Positions 25,723-35,215 are shown, counted from the stretch's first letter. The stretch: DNA of 64,000 bases from Persicimonas caeni (GCF_006517175.1 NZ_CP041186.1:2569001-2633000); one strand, 5' to 3'. Made by a program: numbers and translations. Notes: generated from the sequence alone by a model not told the origin.

Positions 25723-28341
25723 TTATTCTTCCAAGACCCGCGTCAACAGGTCGTCGGGCACCTCACACGCCTCCGGTTTGACGATCGACACGAGCATGCG
25801 CTCCGGGTCGAGGTACGCGTCGACCACACGCTCGACGTCGGCGACCTCGATCGCCTCGATGCGCTCGCCGTAGTCGAGCGAGCGCTTGTAGCCCAGCCCG
25901 TACAACTCATCCAAACCGACGCTGAGCGAACGCGCCGAGTTCTTCTGCAGGCCGATGTCGTGGCTGCCGGCCAGGTAACGCTTGGCGCGGGCGACTTCGT
26001 CTTCGGTGATCGTGCCGTCGTGAAGCTTTCGAACCTCACGCACGATGCCCTCGACGGCCTGCTCGATCTTCTCGGGGCTGGTGCCGATCGTGATGACGAA
26101 GGCGCTCGTATCCAGCCCGAAGACCATGCGCGCCCCGACGCTGTAGGCGAGGCTTTGCTTGTCGCGAAGCTCGTAGAACAGCCGGCCGCCCTGCCCCGAC
26201 AAGATCGCGTAGAGCACTTCCAAGGGGTATTTGTCGTCGTGGTCGAGCGACGGGGTCTGGAAGCCGCAGATGATATGCGCCTGCTCCTTTTCGAGGTCGC
26301 TCACCACCAGTTGCGCCTTGTTCAACTCGCCGGGCTCCGGGATCTCGGGCGCGAGTGACTCGCCGGTGTCGTGGCCGCTGAAGTAGCGCTCGGCGAGTTG
26401 CTCGACGAGTTCGCTGTCGATGTCGCCCACCACAACCAGCACCATGTCCTGCGGATTGATCAGGCTCTTGTAGTAGGCGCGCACGTCGTCGGCCGACAGC
26501 GCCTCGATCGACGCTTCAGAGCCGTCCGACGGCATGCTGTAGGGGTGCGGAGCAAAGAAGCCCGCGCAAAACTGCTCGTAGTTGACCGCGCCGAGCTTGT
26601 CGCGTCGGCTGCGGATATACTCGAGCTGCAGGCGCTTTTCGCGCTCGAACTCGTCATCGGGGATCGTCGACTCGAGCAGACAGCCGGCGAACAGCTCGAA
26701 GCTCCGCTCGAAGAATTGGCTCAACCCCGACATCGACAGGCCAAAGGAGTTGCGGCCGGCCAAGCCTTTGAGCGACCCGGCCATCGACTCGACGCGGTGG
26801 GCGATCTCCTCGGCGCTCCAGTTGAGCGTCCCCTTGTCGACGAGCTCACTCAGCAGGCTGTTGATGCCGTTGTTGTCGACGTTTTCGTAGCGAAGCCCGC
26901 CCAGGCACAACGCGCGCGCCGAGAAAGTCTCGACGCTGTGATCTTCCTGGATGACCAGCGTCGGGCCCCCCGGAAGCTTCACACGCGCAAAGCCCTCTTC
27001 GTCGAGCTCGACGCGCTCTTTGACGTGCTCGCTTTCGGAGGCTTCACGCGCCTTGCGGGTCGTCTCTTCGAGTTCATCGACGGTCACTTCGCCGTGCATC
27101 TCCGGATGACTCAACACCACCGTGCAATTGTCCGGCGTCAGATACTCGCGGGCCACGCGCCGAATATCTTCGGGGGTGACCTGGGCGAGCGCCTCGTAAT
27201 AGACCTGCTCGTACTGGGGGTCGCCGGTGACCATCTGGTAGCGCCCGACCTTCATCGCCAGGCCTTGGACGGTCTGCTTGCCGTAGATTTCCTGGCTTTC
27301 GATGATCGTTCGCGCCCGCTCCAGGTCGACCAGGCTCGGGCGTACATCACGGAAGCGGAAGACTTCCTTCATGATCGCGCCCAGCACGTCGGTGTCCGAT
27401 CGTCCCTCCTCGGGCAGCTGGTACTGCGCCGAGACCATGAACAGACCGGCATCTTTGGGGGTGTACGCTCCCGAGTAGATCGAATTGACCAGCTGCTGCT
27501 CGCGCTGGATCGTCTGGAACAGGTGCGAGGAGTCTCCGTAACCCAAGATCGCCCCCAAAAGATCGAGCGCGGGGATATCGTCGTGGGTCGCGTGCGGGAT
27601 ATGAAACCCGACGCGAAGATGCGCCTGATTGATGTCGTCGCCGGCCGCCCATCCGCGAAACTCGGTCTGCTTGGGCTCGGGAGCCCGCTCACGCGGGGTG
27701 TACCCGCCGTTTTCGAACCCGCCGAAGTACTTCTCGACGAGATCTTTGGCCTCGTCGATCTCGAAGTCCCCCACAAGCACCAGCGCCATATTCTCGGGCA
27801 CGTAGTGCTTGTGGAAGAAGTCGAGCACGTCGTCGCGCCCAAACGAGTCGACCGACTCGCTGGTGCCGATGACCGGCAGCCGATACGGGTGCTCGGCGTA
27901 GGCCGTCTCGAACAGCTTGAGGCTCGCTTCGCGCGACGGGTTGTCTTTGCCGCGCTTGATCTCCTCTTGGATGACCTCCAGTTCGCGCTCCAGCTCGTCG
28001 GCGTCGAACGAGGAGTTCTGGATGGCGTCGGCCAGAATATCGAGGCCGGTCTCGAAGTACCGGCTGCTCATGACCACGTAATAGCAGGTCTGATCGAAGG
28101 AGGTGAACGCGTTGATGTGGCCGCCGGCGGCCTCCACCTCACGGGCCAGCTCGCCGACCTGGCGGTTGTCGGTGCCTTTGAAGAGCATGTGCTCGTGCAC
28201 GTGGGCCAGGCCCGCCTCTTCGGGCTCCTCGTCGGCACTACCCACGCCAACCCACACGTTGCAGGCGACGACCGGCGCGGCCGCCGCACGGTGCAACAGC
28301 ACCTTCATTCCGTTATCCAGTTCATAGCGAGTCAATTCCAC
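25723..28341 (-). CDS. M16 family zinc peptidase (two-domain, pitrilysin type)
   Basis: This 872-aa protein is a double-length M16 metallopeptidase. Its N-terminal half has the inverted zinc motif HVHEH (His 47, Glu 50, His 51) inside AHVHEHMLFKGT, then the third ligand Glu in VIQEEIKRGKDNPS, and PYRLPVIG. The second half repeats the fold without the zinc motif (LGGLRYENVDNNGINSLLSE, DMVLVVVGDIDSELVEQLAE, GGRLFYELRDKQSLAYSVGA). It has no signal peptide, so it is probably cytoplasmic and degrades peptides or processes substrates. The start is GTG at 28341 with GGAGAG upstream. It is transcribed alone and terminates at the hairpins at 25560-25707. Confidence 0.94.
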   Translation of the reverse strand: MELTRYELDNGMKVLLHRAAAAPVVACNVWVGVGSADEEPEEAGLAHVHEHMLFKGTDNRQVGELAREVEAAGGHINAFTSFDQTCYYVVMSSRYFETGLDILADAIQNSSFDADELERELEVIQEEIKRGKDNPSREASLKLFETAYAEHPYRLPVIGTSESVDSFGRDDVLDFFHKHYVPENMALVLVGDFEIDEAKDLVEKYFGGFENGGYTPRERAPEPKQTEFRGWAAGDDINQAHLRVGFHIPHATHDDIPALDLLGAILGYGDSSHLFQTIQREQQLVNSIYSGAYTPKDAGLFMVSAQYQLPEEGRSDTDVLGAIMKEVFRFRDVRPSLVDLERARTIIESQEIYGKQTVQGLAMKVGRYQMVTGDPQYEQVYYEALAQVTPEDIRRVAREYLTPDNCTVVLSHPEMHGEVTVDELEETTRKAREASESEHVKERVELDEEGFARVKLPGGPTLVIQEDHSVETFSARALCLGGLRYENVDNNGINSLLSELVDKGTLNWSAEEIAHRVESMAGSLKGLAGRNSFGLSMSGLSQFFERSFELFAGCLLESTIPDDEFEREKRLQLEYIRSRRDKLGAVNYEQFCAGFFAPHPYSMPSDGSEASIEALSADDVRAYYKSLINPQDMVLVVVGDIDSELVEQLAERYFSGHDTGESLAPEIPEPGELNKAQLVVSDLEKEQAHIICGFQTPSLDHDDKYPLEVLYAILSGQGGRLFYELRDKQSLAYSVGARMVFGLDTSAFVITIGTSPEKIEQAVEGIVREVRKLHDGTITEDEVARAKRYLAGSHDIGLQKNSARSLSVGLDELYGLGYKRSLDYGERIEAIEVADVERVVDAYLDPERMLVSIVKPEACEVPDDLLTRVLEE

Positions 28342-28529
28342 GCGAGCTCTCCTTGTTCACTTTATGAGCAGCCGACATCCGGGCGCCGGATCGGCAGTTT
28401 GCAAAACGACGTTGTTGCAATATTGAACACCTAGGTGGACTTGGCAATGTCAACAACCGTCCTTAGCTTTCCACCGTTCGTTTTCTGACCCGCGCCCATT
28501 CTCTGAACCGTCACCAGCTCTCCAAGCTC

Positions 28530-29300
28530 ATGCCCCAGTTGCCAACCGCGTATATCGACCGGCTGTACTCGCCCCCTCCTCGGCGTGCGCGAGATGGCAT
28601 GGGCGTCGACGCGTTGGCCAGCCTGGTCGAAGCACTTGCCGACGCTGACGTCCACGCGCCGGCGGTGACCTCTCTGATGCGCGGAAAATTGTCGTTCGAC
28701 GACGCCCCGTCGGCGCTCTTCGTGCTCGCCGACTGTCGCCTGCAGGCGCTGGCCGACTGGGCCGGCTCGCTGGCGGCGGCGACCTACACATCGATCGTCG
28801 GCTGCTCGCTCGCCGATATAGGCACAACGGGCTATCCGGACGCCAAAGACGCCCCGTTGTTGACCGGTCACGGCATGGTACTCGCCAGCCGCGGCGTCAG
28901 CGGAACCCCCCTGGTCGGCATGTCGCTTCAATCGCTTCGCGCCGAGCTCGAACGGAGCCGCCACGAGCTATCGGAGATGGCCGGTTATGGCGTGCGCATT
29001 CTCATGCCGGCGCCCTCGACGCTCGGCACGGCCGTCGACGGCCTCGTCCTCGAGGAAGCTCGACGCGCCGGCTACAAGCTGGTGCTTAGCCCCGGAAGGT
29101 CGGTTACCGAGCTCACCGAGCGCCCCACAAATGGCGCCGATCCCGTCCAAACGCTCCAATACCGCACCGTGCGTACCGACGACTCACCCGAGCACCTGCG
29201 CGACTGGATCTTGGGCAAAGGTCTGTCGCGCCAAGTTGCCCAGGTACGCGATCTGGTCAACCGGCCGCGCCGCATCTTGTCGCGGTTTGGTATCGAGTGA
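28530..29300 (+). CDS. Polysaccharide deacetylase-like protein with degenerate motifs
   Basis: This 256-aa protein has the layout of the NodB/CE4 fold but most metal and catalytic residues are replaced. KLSFDDAPSALFVLAD stands where motif 1 (FxxDD) occurs and keeps two Asp. ELERSRHELSEMAGYGVRIL resembles the ExxxSxxxLExxxG segment after motif 2, and EEARRAGYKLVLSPGRS resembles the AGY stretch near the C-terminus, but no HxxH zinc motif is evident. It is probably a non-catalytic or altered deacetylase relative, with no signal peptide. It lies between the M16 peptidase and a convergent Ser/Thr kinase. The true function is unclear. Confidence 0.6.
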   Translation: MPQLPTAYIDRLYSPPPRRARDGMGVDALASLVEALADADVHAPAVTSLMRGKLSFDDAPSALFVLADCRLQALADWAGSLAAATYTSIVGCSLADIGTTGYPDAKDAPLLTGHGMVLASRGVSGTPLVGMSLQSLRAELERSRHELSEMAGYGVRILMPAPSTLGTAVDGLVLEEARRAGYKLVLSPGRSVTELTERPTNGADPVQTLQYRTVRTDDSPEHLRDWILGKGLSRQVAQVRDLVNRPRRILSRFGIE

Positions 29301-29322
29301 TCGGGGGCCGGCAGGGCTTCCA

Positions 29323-30540
29323 CTATTGCTTCTGGAAAAACGGCTCGATCAATCCCGGCGCCACCATATACAGAAGCGCGAGCAACAGGATAAAGAGCAA
29401 CAAGGCCAAGCCAACCACCACCGTCGTGGGCGCCACGACCGGCTCGTCGCCGAAGAAAGCGCGCGCAAACCGCTCGAAGAGCCCCATGTCCTCGCGCTTC
29501 TTCTTGCGATACTCCCACTCGCCCGTCTCCAGGTCGAACTCCCGATCGAAATAGGGTTTTGAATCGGGCCAGTCGCCGTCTCGAAGCTCGTAGCCCTCGG
29601 CCGTGGGCTCATACACATCGGTGCGTCCATTTTGGCGCAGCCGACGCGAGATCACTTCCAACCGGTCGCGCACCTGCTGGGCGCTCTCGGGTCGATGTTG
29701 CGGGAGCTTCTCGAGCAGCGTGTACGTCAGGTCGAGCAGCTCGGGCGGCACTGGCACATTGATCCGCTCTTCGAGGCGAGGCACCTCTTCGAACTTGTGG
29801 GCGCGCATCAACTCCAAATCGTTGTCGGCGGTAAAAGGGGCCTCGCCGCACAACGCTGTGTAGAGGAGCACGCCCAAGCTGTAGAGATCGCTTCGCGGCG
29901 TGGGTGGGCGCTCGTCGATCAGCTCGGGCGCGATGATGCCGGGGGTGCCGGGAACCTGGCCGCTTCGGGTCAGATTGAGGTCTCGCGAAAGCAACTTGGC
30001 GACCCCGAAGTCCAAGATCTTGATATGCAGCCGCTCGTCTTTGTGGCGCGACAGCATGATATTGTCGAACTTGAGATCGCGGTGGATGATACCGGCGTCG
30101 TGCGCCTCCATGAGCGCGTCACAAGTCTGGATGAGCACATCCAAGATCTCGGGCAAGCTCAACTCCCCGGTCTTGAGCGCCTGGCGGAAGGTTTGCCCCT
30201 CGACGTACTCCATGGCCAGGTAGGTCAGCCCGCCGGCGTCTCGGCCGGCGTCGATCAACGAGACGACATGGGGATGGCGCAGCGAGGCGACGACCTCGAT
30301 CTCTTGGGAGAATCGTTGGACCAAGTCGGTCTCGTTGGACAACGTCGGACGCAAGATCTTGACGGCGATCTTGCGGTTGACGCTCAGCTGCACCGCCTCG
30401 AACACAATGCCCATCCCGCCGCGCGAGAGCACCTCGACGAGCCGATAGCGCCCATCGAGCACACGCCCGACCAACGACTGGGGCGCGTCGAGCGGCTGGG
30501 TGCCGTGGCGCTTCTTTTTGGCTTGAGGTCGGGTGGTCAT
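29323..30540 (-). CDS. Membrane-anchored serine/threonine protein kinase
   Basis: This 405-aa protein has a complete Hanks-type kinase domain (residues 31-315): Gly-loop SRGGMGIVFEAV, Lys 61 in IAVKILR, catalytic loop IIHRDLKFDN (Asp 155), DFGVAKL (177-179) and IIAPELID. The activation-loop stretch TRSGQVPGTP is typical of PknB-like kinases. A linker rich in Asp/Glu follows, then one membrane helix near residues 373-395 (VVVGLALLLFILLLALLYMV), so the kinase domain is cytoplasmic and the C-terminus is short and external. Several genomes pair such kinases with FHA proteins; an FHA-DUF4388 protein lies 8 kb away. Start at 30540 keeps the ATG; a GTG at 30555 is possible. It is convergent with the deacetylase-like gene. 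Confidence 0.95.
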   Translation of the reverse strand: MTTRPQAKKKRHGTQPLDAPQSLVGRVLDGRYRLVEVLSRGGMGIVFEAVQLSVNRKIAVKILRPTLSNETDLVQRFSQEIEVVASLRHPHVVSLIDAGRDAGGLTYLAMEYVEGQTFRQALKTGELSLPEILDVLIQTCDALMEAHDAGIIHRDLKFDNIMLSRHKDERLHIKILDFGVAKLLSRDLNLTRSGQVPGTPGIIAPELIDERPPTPRSDLYSLGVLLYTALCGEAPFTADNDLELMRAHKFEEVPRLEERINVPVPPELLDLTYTLLEKLPQHRPESAQQVRDRLEVISRRLRQNGRTDVYEPTAEGYELRDGDWPDSKPYFDREFDLETGEWEYRKKKREDMGLFERFARAFFGDEPVVAPTTVVVGLALLLFILLLALLYMVAPGLIEPFFQKQ

Positions 30541-30623
30541 CCCAAACAACTCCACCGGCCATCGCCGGCCATCAATACGAGCTGAACGGGATAAGAATTA
30601 CACGATATAGCGCACACAAAAAA

Positions 30624-30648
30624 GGAGCGACGGCCAAACCGTCGCTCC
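30624..30648 (-). terminator. Rho-independent terminator of the 339-aa gene
   Basis: GGAGCGACGG (30624-30633) pairs perfectly with CCGTCGCTCC (30639-30648); on the minus strand it is followed by TTTTTTGTG. It lies 31 bp after the stop at 30679. Confidence 0.92.
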
Positions 30649-30678
30649 TCGATTCATCGTCGAGCTGGTGCTCGATGC

Positions 30679-31698
30679 TCAGTTTGTGCGTACGCAGCCT
30701 CCGCCTCCGCCGCCAGCGCTGCGCATTTGCATGACGCCTTCGCGTTTCGGAGTGCGAACCTTCTCGACCTCGAACTCCTCGGTGCGAAGTTCGTTGACCG
30801 CCTCGCCCACTGCGTCCTTGCACAGGTGGTGGGTGCTCGCCAGCGGCATCGCCTCGCGGCACAGCGCGTCGATGGAGACACCGCGATAATTCTCACGGAG
30901 CTCCTGGGTGACGCGGTGCAGCTCGTCGGTGCCGTCTCGCTCATCGGAGTCGGTCACGCTCAGGTTCTCATCGACGTCTTGGAAGAGGACCGTGGCGCCG
31001 ACCACCTCGACGAGCGTCTTCCACTCGCCGCTCTCGATGCGGTTCTGGCAGCGATCGTAGCGCCGGCGCAGATCGTGGAAGTTCTGCAGGGCGTGGCCCT
31101 TTTCGATGCCGCGCGCCTCACGAGCGATGGCGTACTCGACCCACAGCCCGGTGTGCAGCGTCTCGCAGGAGGACGCGTTGCGACGCAATGCGCGCTTGTA
31201 GAGCACACGCGCCCGGTTGCGGTCCATCTCACGAGGCACCCACAGGCCGGCCCACGCCAGGTTGTTCTCCATGACGCCGTTGGACGGGTTGCCCACACTA
31301 CGCAGGCCCTTCTCGAGGGTGTCGACGGCCTGCTCGTGCTCGCCGAGCACGATCTGGTGGTAGCCTTTCAGGTTGTATAGCGGCTCACTCGCCGGATAAT
31401 AATGCAGTCCCTGCGACGCCACGGTCATCGCCATGCGCGAGTTGTTCTTCTGCTCGAAGCAACTCGCGTAGACGAGCCAGTCGGTCTCCGACCACCCGGT
31501 CTTATTCTGACCGAGCACTTCACGAATACCGCTACACGACTCGGTCGCGTGGTATTCGTAAACCTGCGGGGCGTCGGGGGTGTTTTGCTGGGCTACCTTG
31601 TAGGCCAGCGTGCCCACCGCCGAAAACGCGAGCAACGAAACCGTCGCTACCGTCGCCGAGGCGGGGCTGGTGAAGATGGTGCGTGGAGTGATCGCCAT
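30679..31698 (-). CDS. Membrane-anchored TPR-like protein with Gly-rich C-terminus
   Basis: This 339-aa protein has a hydrophobic segment after residue 10 (ATVATVSLLAFSAVGTLAYK), acting as an uncleaved anchor or signal. The body is helical with repeats resembling TPR or Sel1 units (SRMAMTVASQGLHYYPASEP, YHQIVLGEHEQAVDTLEKG, RNRARVLYKRALRRNASSCE). The very end is GGGGGGCVRTN, a short Gly-rich stretch with one Cys. Two Cys pairs near ESCSGI and SCFEQ suggest a disulfide and a periplasmic position. Function unknown. Its transcript ends at the hairpin at 30624-30648. The start is the ATG at 31698, right after the anchor's expected position. Confidence 0.75.
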   Translation of the reverse strand: MAITPRTIFTSPASATVATVSLLAFSAVGTLAYKVAQQNTPDAPQVYEYHATESCSGIREVLGQNKTGWSETDWLVYASCFEQKNNSRMAMTVASQGLHYYPASEPLYNLKGYHQIVLGEHEQAVDTLEKGLRSVGNPSNGVMENNLAWAGLWVPREMDRNRARVLYKRALRRNASSCETLHTGLWVEYAIAREARGIEKGHALQNFHDLRRRYDRCQNRIESGEWKTLVEVVGATVLFQDVDENLSVTDSDERDGTDELHRVTQELRENYRGVSIDALCREAMPLASTHHLCKDAVGEAVNELRTEEFEVEKVRTPKREGVMQMRSAGGGGGGCVRTN

Positions 31699-31838
31699 GG
31701 CTGGGTCCTCGCTGTGTGGGTCCTAGTCTACCCAACAGTATAGAAAATCGGCTCTTATGGCTCAACAACGGTCGACAAAAGTTTTATTTCATTCGCCGAC
31801 CGCCGCTGCCAACTGCCGCCAACTGCCTCACTGGAAAG

Positions 31839-33959
31839 CTATGCACTTTCGACGACTTCGGCCAATCCGCGGCTCAATACCGTCTGGCCATCGTCGTTGA
31901 CTGCCTCGAACCCGAGAGTGGTCACGCCTTGCTCCGAGTCCAATTTCCACACCCGCGTAGTCACCGTCTGCTCGGGGAGTACCGGCTTGGAGAAGCGCAC
32001 GCGCAGCCGCTTGAGACGCCGGGGATCGCCGTCGCACACCCCGTTGACGATCGCCTTTTGGGCAAAGGCCATCGTGCACATGCCGTGCAAGATCACGCTG
32101 GGCAGCCCGGCCGACTCGGCGACCTTCGGATCTGTGTGGATCGGGTTGTGATCGCCGGAGGCCTCAGCGTAGCGAAGCGGTTGATCGACGGCGACAAACT
32201 GGGAATCCTCGACCACGATCTCGCGATCCTCGGGCGCGATCTCGTCGGCCGGCGCCTTCTTTTTCTTCTTGCCGCCGCCCCCGCTTCCCGAGCCGCGGAT
32301 GAACAGGCCGCTGGTCGACTCGGCTACAAGCTCGCCTTCGCAGACCAGCCACTGGCGAATCGTGAGGAGTTGACCACTCGACTTGTCCTCGATCTCGGCG
32401 ATCTCGGCGCGCGCGGCCACCAGATCCCACGGCTCGAGCGGCCGGTGAAAGCGCATGTCCTGCTCGCCGTGGACCAAACGGAGCAAATCGGCGTTGAGCG
32501 CCTCGTCGGTGATCGCCTCGCCCATGACCTCGTGGAAGAGCTTCTGGCTGAAGAGCGGTGGAGCGACGATGCCGCCTTCGCGCTCGACGTCGACGTAATG
32601 AGGGTTCGGATCTTCGGTCGCCTCGGCGTAGGCGACCATCTCGGGCGCCTTCACAAAGCGCGCTGCGCCCTTGAACTTGGTGCCCAACATGTCGCGGTTG
32701 AGCCCCTCGGGCGCCTCGTCGGCGTCGGCCTCCTCGGCCGGGCCACCCAAGGCGCTGGCGGCCTTGGCCAGGTCGAACAGCTTGCCGAACTTCATGAGAA
32801 TATCCATGTTGTCCGAGCCGATCTTGCCGCCCATAAACGCCTGCTCGGGCTTGAGCTTACCGCTGGCCAGAGCCAGCAGCGTGTCGGCGCTGTCGAAGGT
32901 GACCTTGCCGTCGCGATCGTCGCTGGGACCGCCCTGAAAGCTCGCCTGCCCGTCAGCCACGTCGATGGTGTAGGTGCCGGTGCCCTCTACCTCGAACTGG
33001 ATCGTCGCCTTCCAGCTACCCGCTTTGTCGGCGCGAAGCGTCTGCGGCAGCGCTTCGAACAGCGCGCGTACCTGCGCGGCTGCTTCCGAGTCGGCTTCGC
33101 CGCCCGCCTGCGGCAGCGCGCCGATCTCGTCGATGCGCTCGCCGACCTTCGCCGGCGTCCAACGCTCTTCGCCTGAATCGAGGCTGGCAAGATCGATGCC
33201 CGGGGTGCGCTGCATCTTGTACTCGAAATAGTGCGACCCGTGCGCCCCGAAGATGCGCCCGGTCACGTCTGCCGCCTCATCGCTGGCAAGCCAGGCGACC
33301 AGCGGCGCGATGTCCGCGGGCTCCATCTGCTCGGGCACCGCGTCGATGTCCTCGGTCATGCGCGTCTTGGCCACCGGCGCGATCGCGTTGACCGTGATGC
33401 CGAAGCGCTGGCCCTCCATCGCCACCGTGCGCGTGATCCCGGCGATGCCGGCTTTGGCCGCGGCGTAGTTCGTCTGGCCGAAGTTGCCGAGCAGGCCGGC
33501 CAACGAGCTCGTGTTGATGATGCGCCCACCAGACTCCTGCTTCATCATCTGGCGCACAGCCGCTTGGGTGACCAGATACGTCCCTTTGAGGTGAACCGCG
33601 ATCACCGCGTCCCACATCTCCTCGGTCATCTTGACCAGCGTCTTGTCGCGCAAGATCCCGGCATTGTTGACCACGATGTCGATCCGACCGAACGCCTCGA
33701 CGGCGTCGTCGATGATCGACTGGGCCCCGGCGGCGTCGGCGACCGACGCATAGTTGGCCACCGCCTCGCCGCCCGCCTCTTTGATCTCGGCGACCACCTT
33801 GTCGGCAAATTTCGAGCTCTCGCCCTCTCCGTCGACCGCGCCGCCGAGGTCGTTGACCACGATCTTGGCGCCCTCTTGGGCCATCAAGAGCGCATGCGCC
33901 CGGCCCAAGCCGCCGCCGGCACCCGTGATCGCCACCACCTTTCCATCCAAAAGTCCCAT
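31839..33959 (-). CDS. Multifunctional lipid-oxidation enzyme: SDR, SCP2 and MaoC hydratase domains
   Basis: This 706-aa protein resembles peroxisomal multifunctional enzyme type 2 (HSD17B4) with domain order changed. Residues 1-300 are a short-chain dehydrogenase: TGAGGGLGRAHALL cofactor loop, NNAGIL, and the catalytic Ser/Tyr/Lys in NTSSLAGLLG and NYAAAKAG. Residues about 330-425 are an SCP2 sterol-carrier domain (ALPQTLRADKAGSWKATIQF, LLALASGKLKPEQAFMGGKI). Residues 445-706 form two hot-dog folds, the second with the hydratase-2 motif YAEASGDHNPIHTDP and LPSVILHGMCTMAFAQ. It probably hydrates 2-enoyl-CoA and dehydrogenates (3R)-hydroxyacyl-CoA, with SCP2 for lipid binding. Only two bases separate the thiolase stop from its ATG, so they are co-expressed. 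Confidence 0.93.
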   Translation of the reverse strand: MGLLDGKVVAITGAGGGLGRAHALLMAQEGAKIVVNDLGGAVDGEGESSKFADKVVAEIKEAGGEAVANYASVADAAGAQSIIDDAVEAFGRIDIVVNNAGILRDKTLVKMTEEMWDAVIAVHLKGTYLVTQAAVRQMMKQESGGRIINTSSLAGLLGNFGQTNYAAAKAGIAGITRTVAMEGQRFGITVNAIAPVAKTRMTEDIDAVPEQMEPADIAPLVAWLASDEAADVTGRIFGAHGSHYFEYKMQRTPGIDLASLDSGEERWTPAKVGERIDEIGALPQAGGEADSEAAAQVRALFEALPQTLRADKAGSWKATIQFEVEGTGTYTIDVADGQASFQGGPSDDRDGKVTFDSADTLLALASGKLKPEQAFMGGKIGSDNMDILMKFGKLFDLAKAASALGGPAEEADADEAPEGLNRDMLGTKFKGAARFVKAPEMVAYAEATEDPNPHYVDVEREGGIVAPPLFSQKLFHEVMGEAITDEALNADLLRLVHGEQDMRFHRPLEPWDLVAARAEIAEIEDKSSGQLLTIRQWLVCEGELVAESTSGLFIRGSGSGGGGKKKKKAPADEIAPEDREIVVEDSQFVAVDQPLRYAEASGDHNPIHTDPKVAESAGLPSVILHGMCTMAFAQKAIVNGVCDGDPRRLKRLRVRFSKPVLPEQTVTTRVWKLDSEQGVTTLGFEAVNDDGQTVLSRGLAEVVESA

Positions 33960-33961
33960 TC

Positions 33962-35119
33962 TCACATCTCCCGCTCGATAATCGTTGCCACAGCCTGTCC
34001 AAATCCGATGCAAAGCGTCGCCAACCCGTAACGGACGTCTTGGCGCTCCATCTCGTGCAGAAGCGTCACCAGAAGACGCGCGCCCGAGCACCCCAGCGGG
34101 TGGCCCAGCGCCATCGCGCCGCCGTTGACGTTGGTGCGCTCGAGCAACTCCTGGGGCTCGTCGCTCATCTCGTGGGCCCAGGCCAACACCACCGGGGCGA
34201 ACGCCTCGTTGACCTCGAAGACCCCGATATCGTCGAGCGTCAGCTCGGCCTTCTCGAGCACCTTCTTCGTCGCCGGAATGGGACCGGTGAGCATGATCGT
34301 CGGGTCGACGCCGGCCACGGCCATCGCCTTGAAGCGCGCCCGCGGGCTCAGGCCGAGCTCTTCGGCCTTCTCTTTGGTGCCGATGACCACGGCGGCGGCT
34401 CCGTCCGAAATCTGGCTGGCGGCAGCCGCGGTGACCACCCCGTCGTCTTTGAACGGCGTCTTCAGCCCGGCCATCTTCTCGAGCGTGGTGCCGCGGCGCG
34501 GCCCCTCGTCAGTGTCGAAGCATACCTGCTCGCCGTCGGGCGTGGTGAGGTCGAGGGGCAAGACCTCACGCTCGAAGCGCCCCTCGTCGATCGCGTGAAT
34601 CGCGCGCCGGTGCGACTCGAGAGCCAGCTTGTGAAGATCCTCTTTGCTCAGCCCCCACTTCTCGGCGATGAGCTCGGCGCTCACGCCCTGCTGGATGATG
34701 TCGTACTTGTCGGTCAACAGCTCGCTCAACGCGCCCATGTCCGAGCCCATCGGCACCCGGCTCATCGACTCGACGCCCGCGCCGATCGTCAGGTCGTGCA
34801 TCCCGCTCATGACGCCCTGGGCGGCAAAGTTGACCGCCTGCAGGCTCGAGCCGCACATGCGGTTGACGGTGGTGCCGCAGGCGGTCACCGGAAAGCCTGC
34901 GATCAACGAGGCGACCCGGCCGATGTTGATCCCCTGCTCGTCGACCTGGGTGACGCATCCCATGATCACGTCTTCGACATGCGCCCCGTCGAGATCGAGC
35001 TCGTCGGCGAGTCCTTTGAGCAGCGCGCCAGCCATATCGTCGGGTCGCGTGGCGCTGAGGGCACCACCGCGCTTGCCGATCGCGGTCCTCTTCGCGCCGA
35101 GAATATAAGCGTCTGTCAT
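33962..35119 (-). CDS. Acetyl-CoA acyltransferase (thiolase family)
   Basis: This 385-aa enzyme cleaves 3-ketoacyl-CoA to acetyl-CoA and shortened acyl-CoA. The acylated Cys 89 lies in RMCGSSLQAV; the other catalytic residues are in VNEAFAPVVLAW, NGGAMALGHPLGCSGAR (His) and LCIGFGQAVA (second Cys). The last motif has F where GGG or GG is usual. Its length matches the family. It is first in a two-gene operon with the SDR-SCP2-MaoC fusion, so the two would complete the last steps of beta-oxidation (hydration, dehydrogenation, thiolysis) once an acyl-CoA dehydrogenase, not found here, has acted. GGGAG precedes the ATG at 35119. A FadR-like TGAACG-TCATTCA site lies 83 bp upstream. Confidence 0.95.
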   Translation of the reverse strand: MTDAYILGAKRTAIGKRGGALSATRPDDMAGALLKGLADELDLDGAHVEDVIMGCVTQVDEQGINIGRVASLIAGFPVTACGTTVNRMCGSSLQAVNFAAQGVMSGMHDLTIGAGVESMSRVPMGSDMGALSELLTDKYDIIQQGVSAELIAEKWGLSKEDLHKLALESHRRAIHAIDEGRFEREVLPLDLTTPDGEQVCFDTDEGPRRGTTLEKMAGLKTPFKDDGVVTAAAASQISDGAAAVVIGTKEKAEELGLSPRARFKAMAVAGVDPTIMLTGPIPATKKVLEKAELTLDDIGVFEVNEAFAPVVLAWAHEMSDEPQELLERTNVNGGAMALGHPLGCSGARLLVTLLHEMERQDVRYGLATLCIGFGQAVATIIEREM

Positions 35120-35201
35120 AGTCTGGCTCCCTATTGTAATGTGTAAGTGGTCACTAACATGACCTCGTAAAGGTAGGAAACCTGCCGCGGAAGGGCAAGA
35201 G

Positions 35202-35215
35202 TGAACGCTCATTCA
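35202..35215 (-). promoter_or_regulatory. TGAAcGcTCATTCA site resembling fatty-acid TetR/FadR operators
   Basis: TGAACGCTCATTCA is an imperfect palindrome, close to TGAATGA-TCATTCA elements known from TetR-type fatty-acid-degradation repressors (5 of 7 positions match in the left arm). It lies 83 bp upstream of the thiolase operon start. No regulator gene is nearby; the TetR gene at 1-545 is a distant candidate. Confidence 0.35.

Noticed and set aside
28431-28964. 177-codon minus-strand frame overlapping the deacetylase-like gene
   Set aside because: The plus-strand frame is longer, has typical codon use and partial family resemblance; this one does not.
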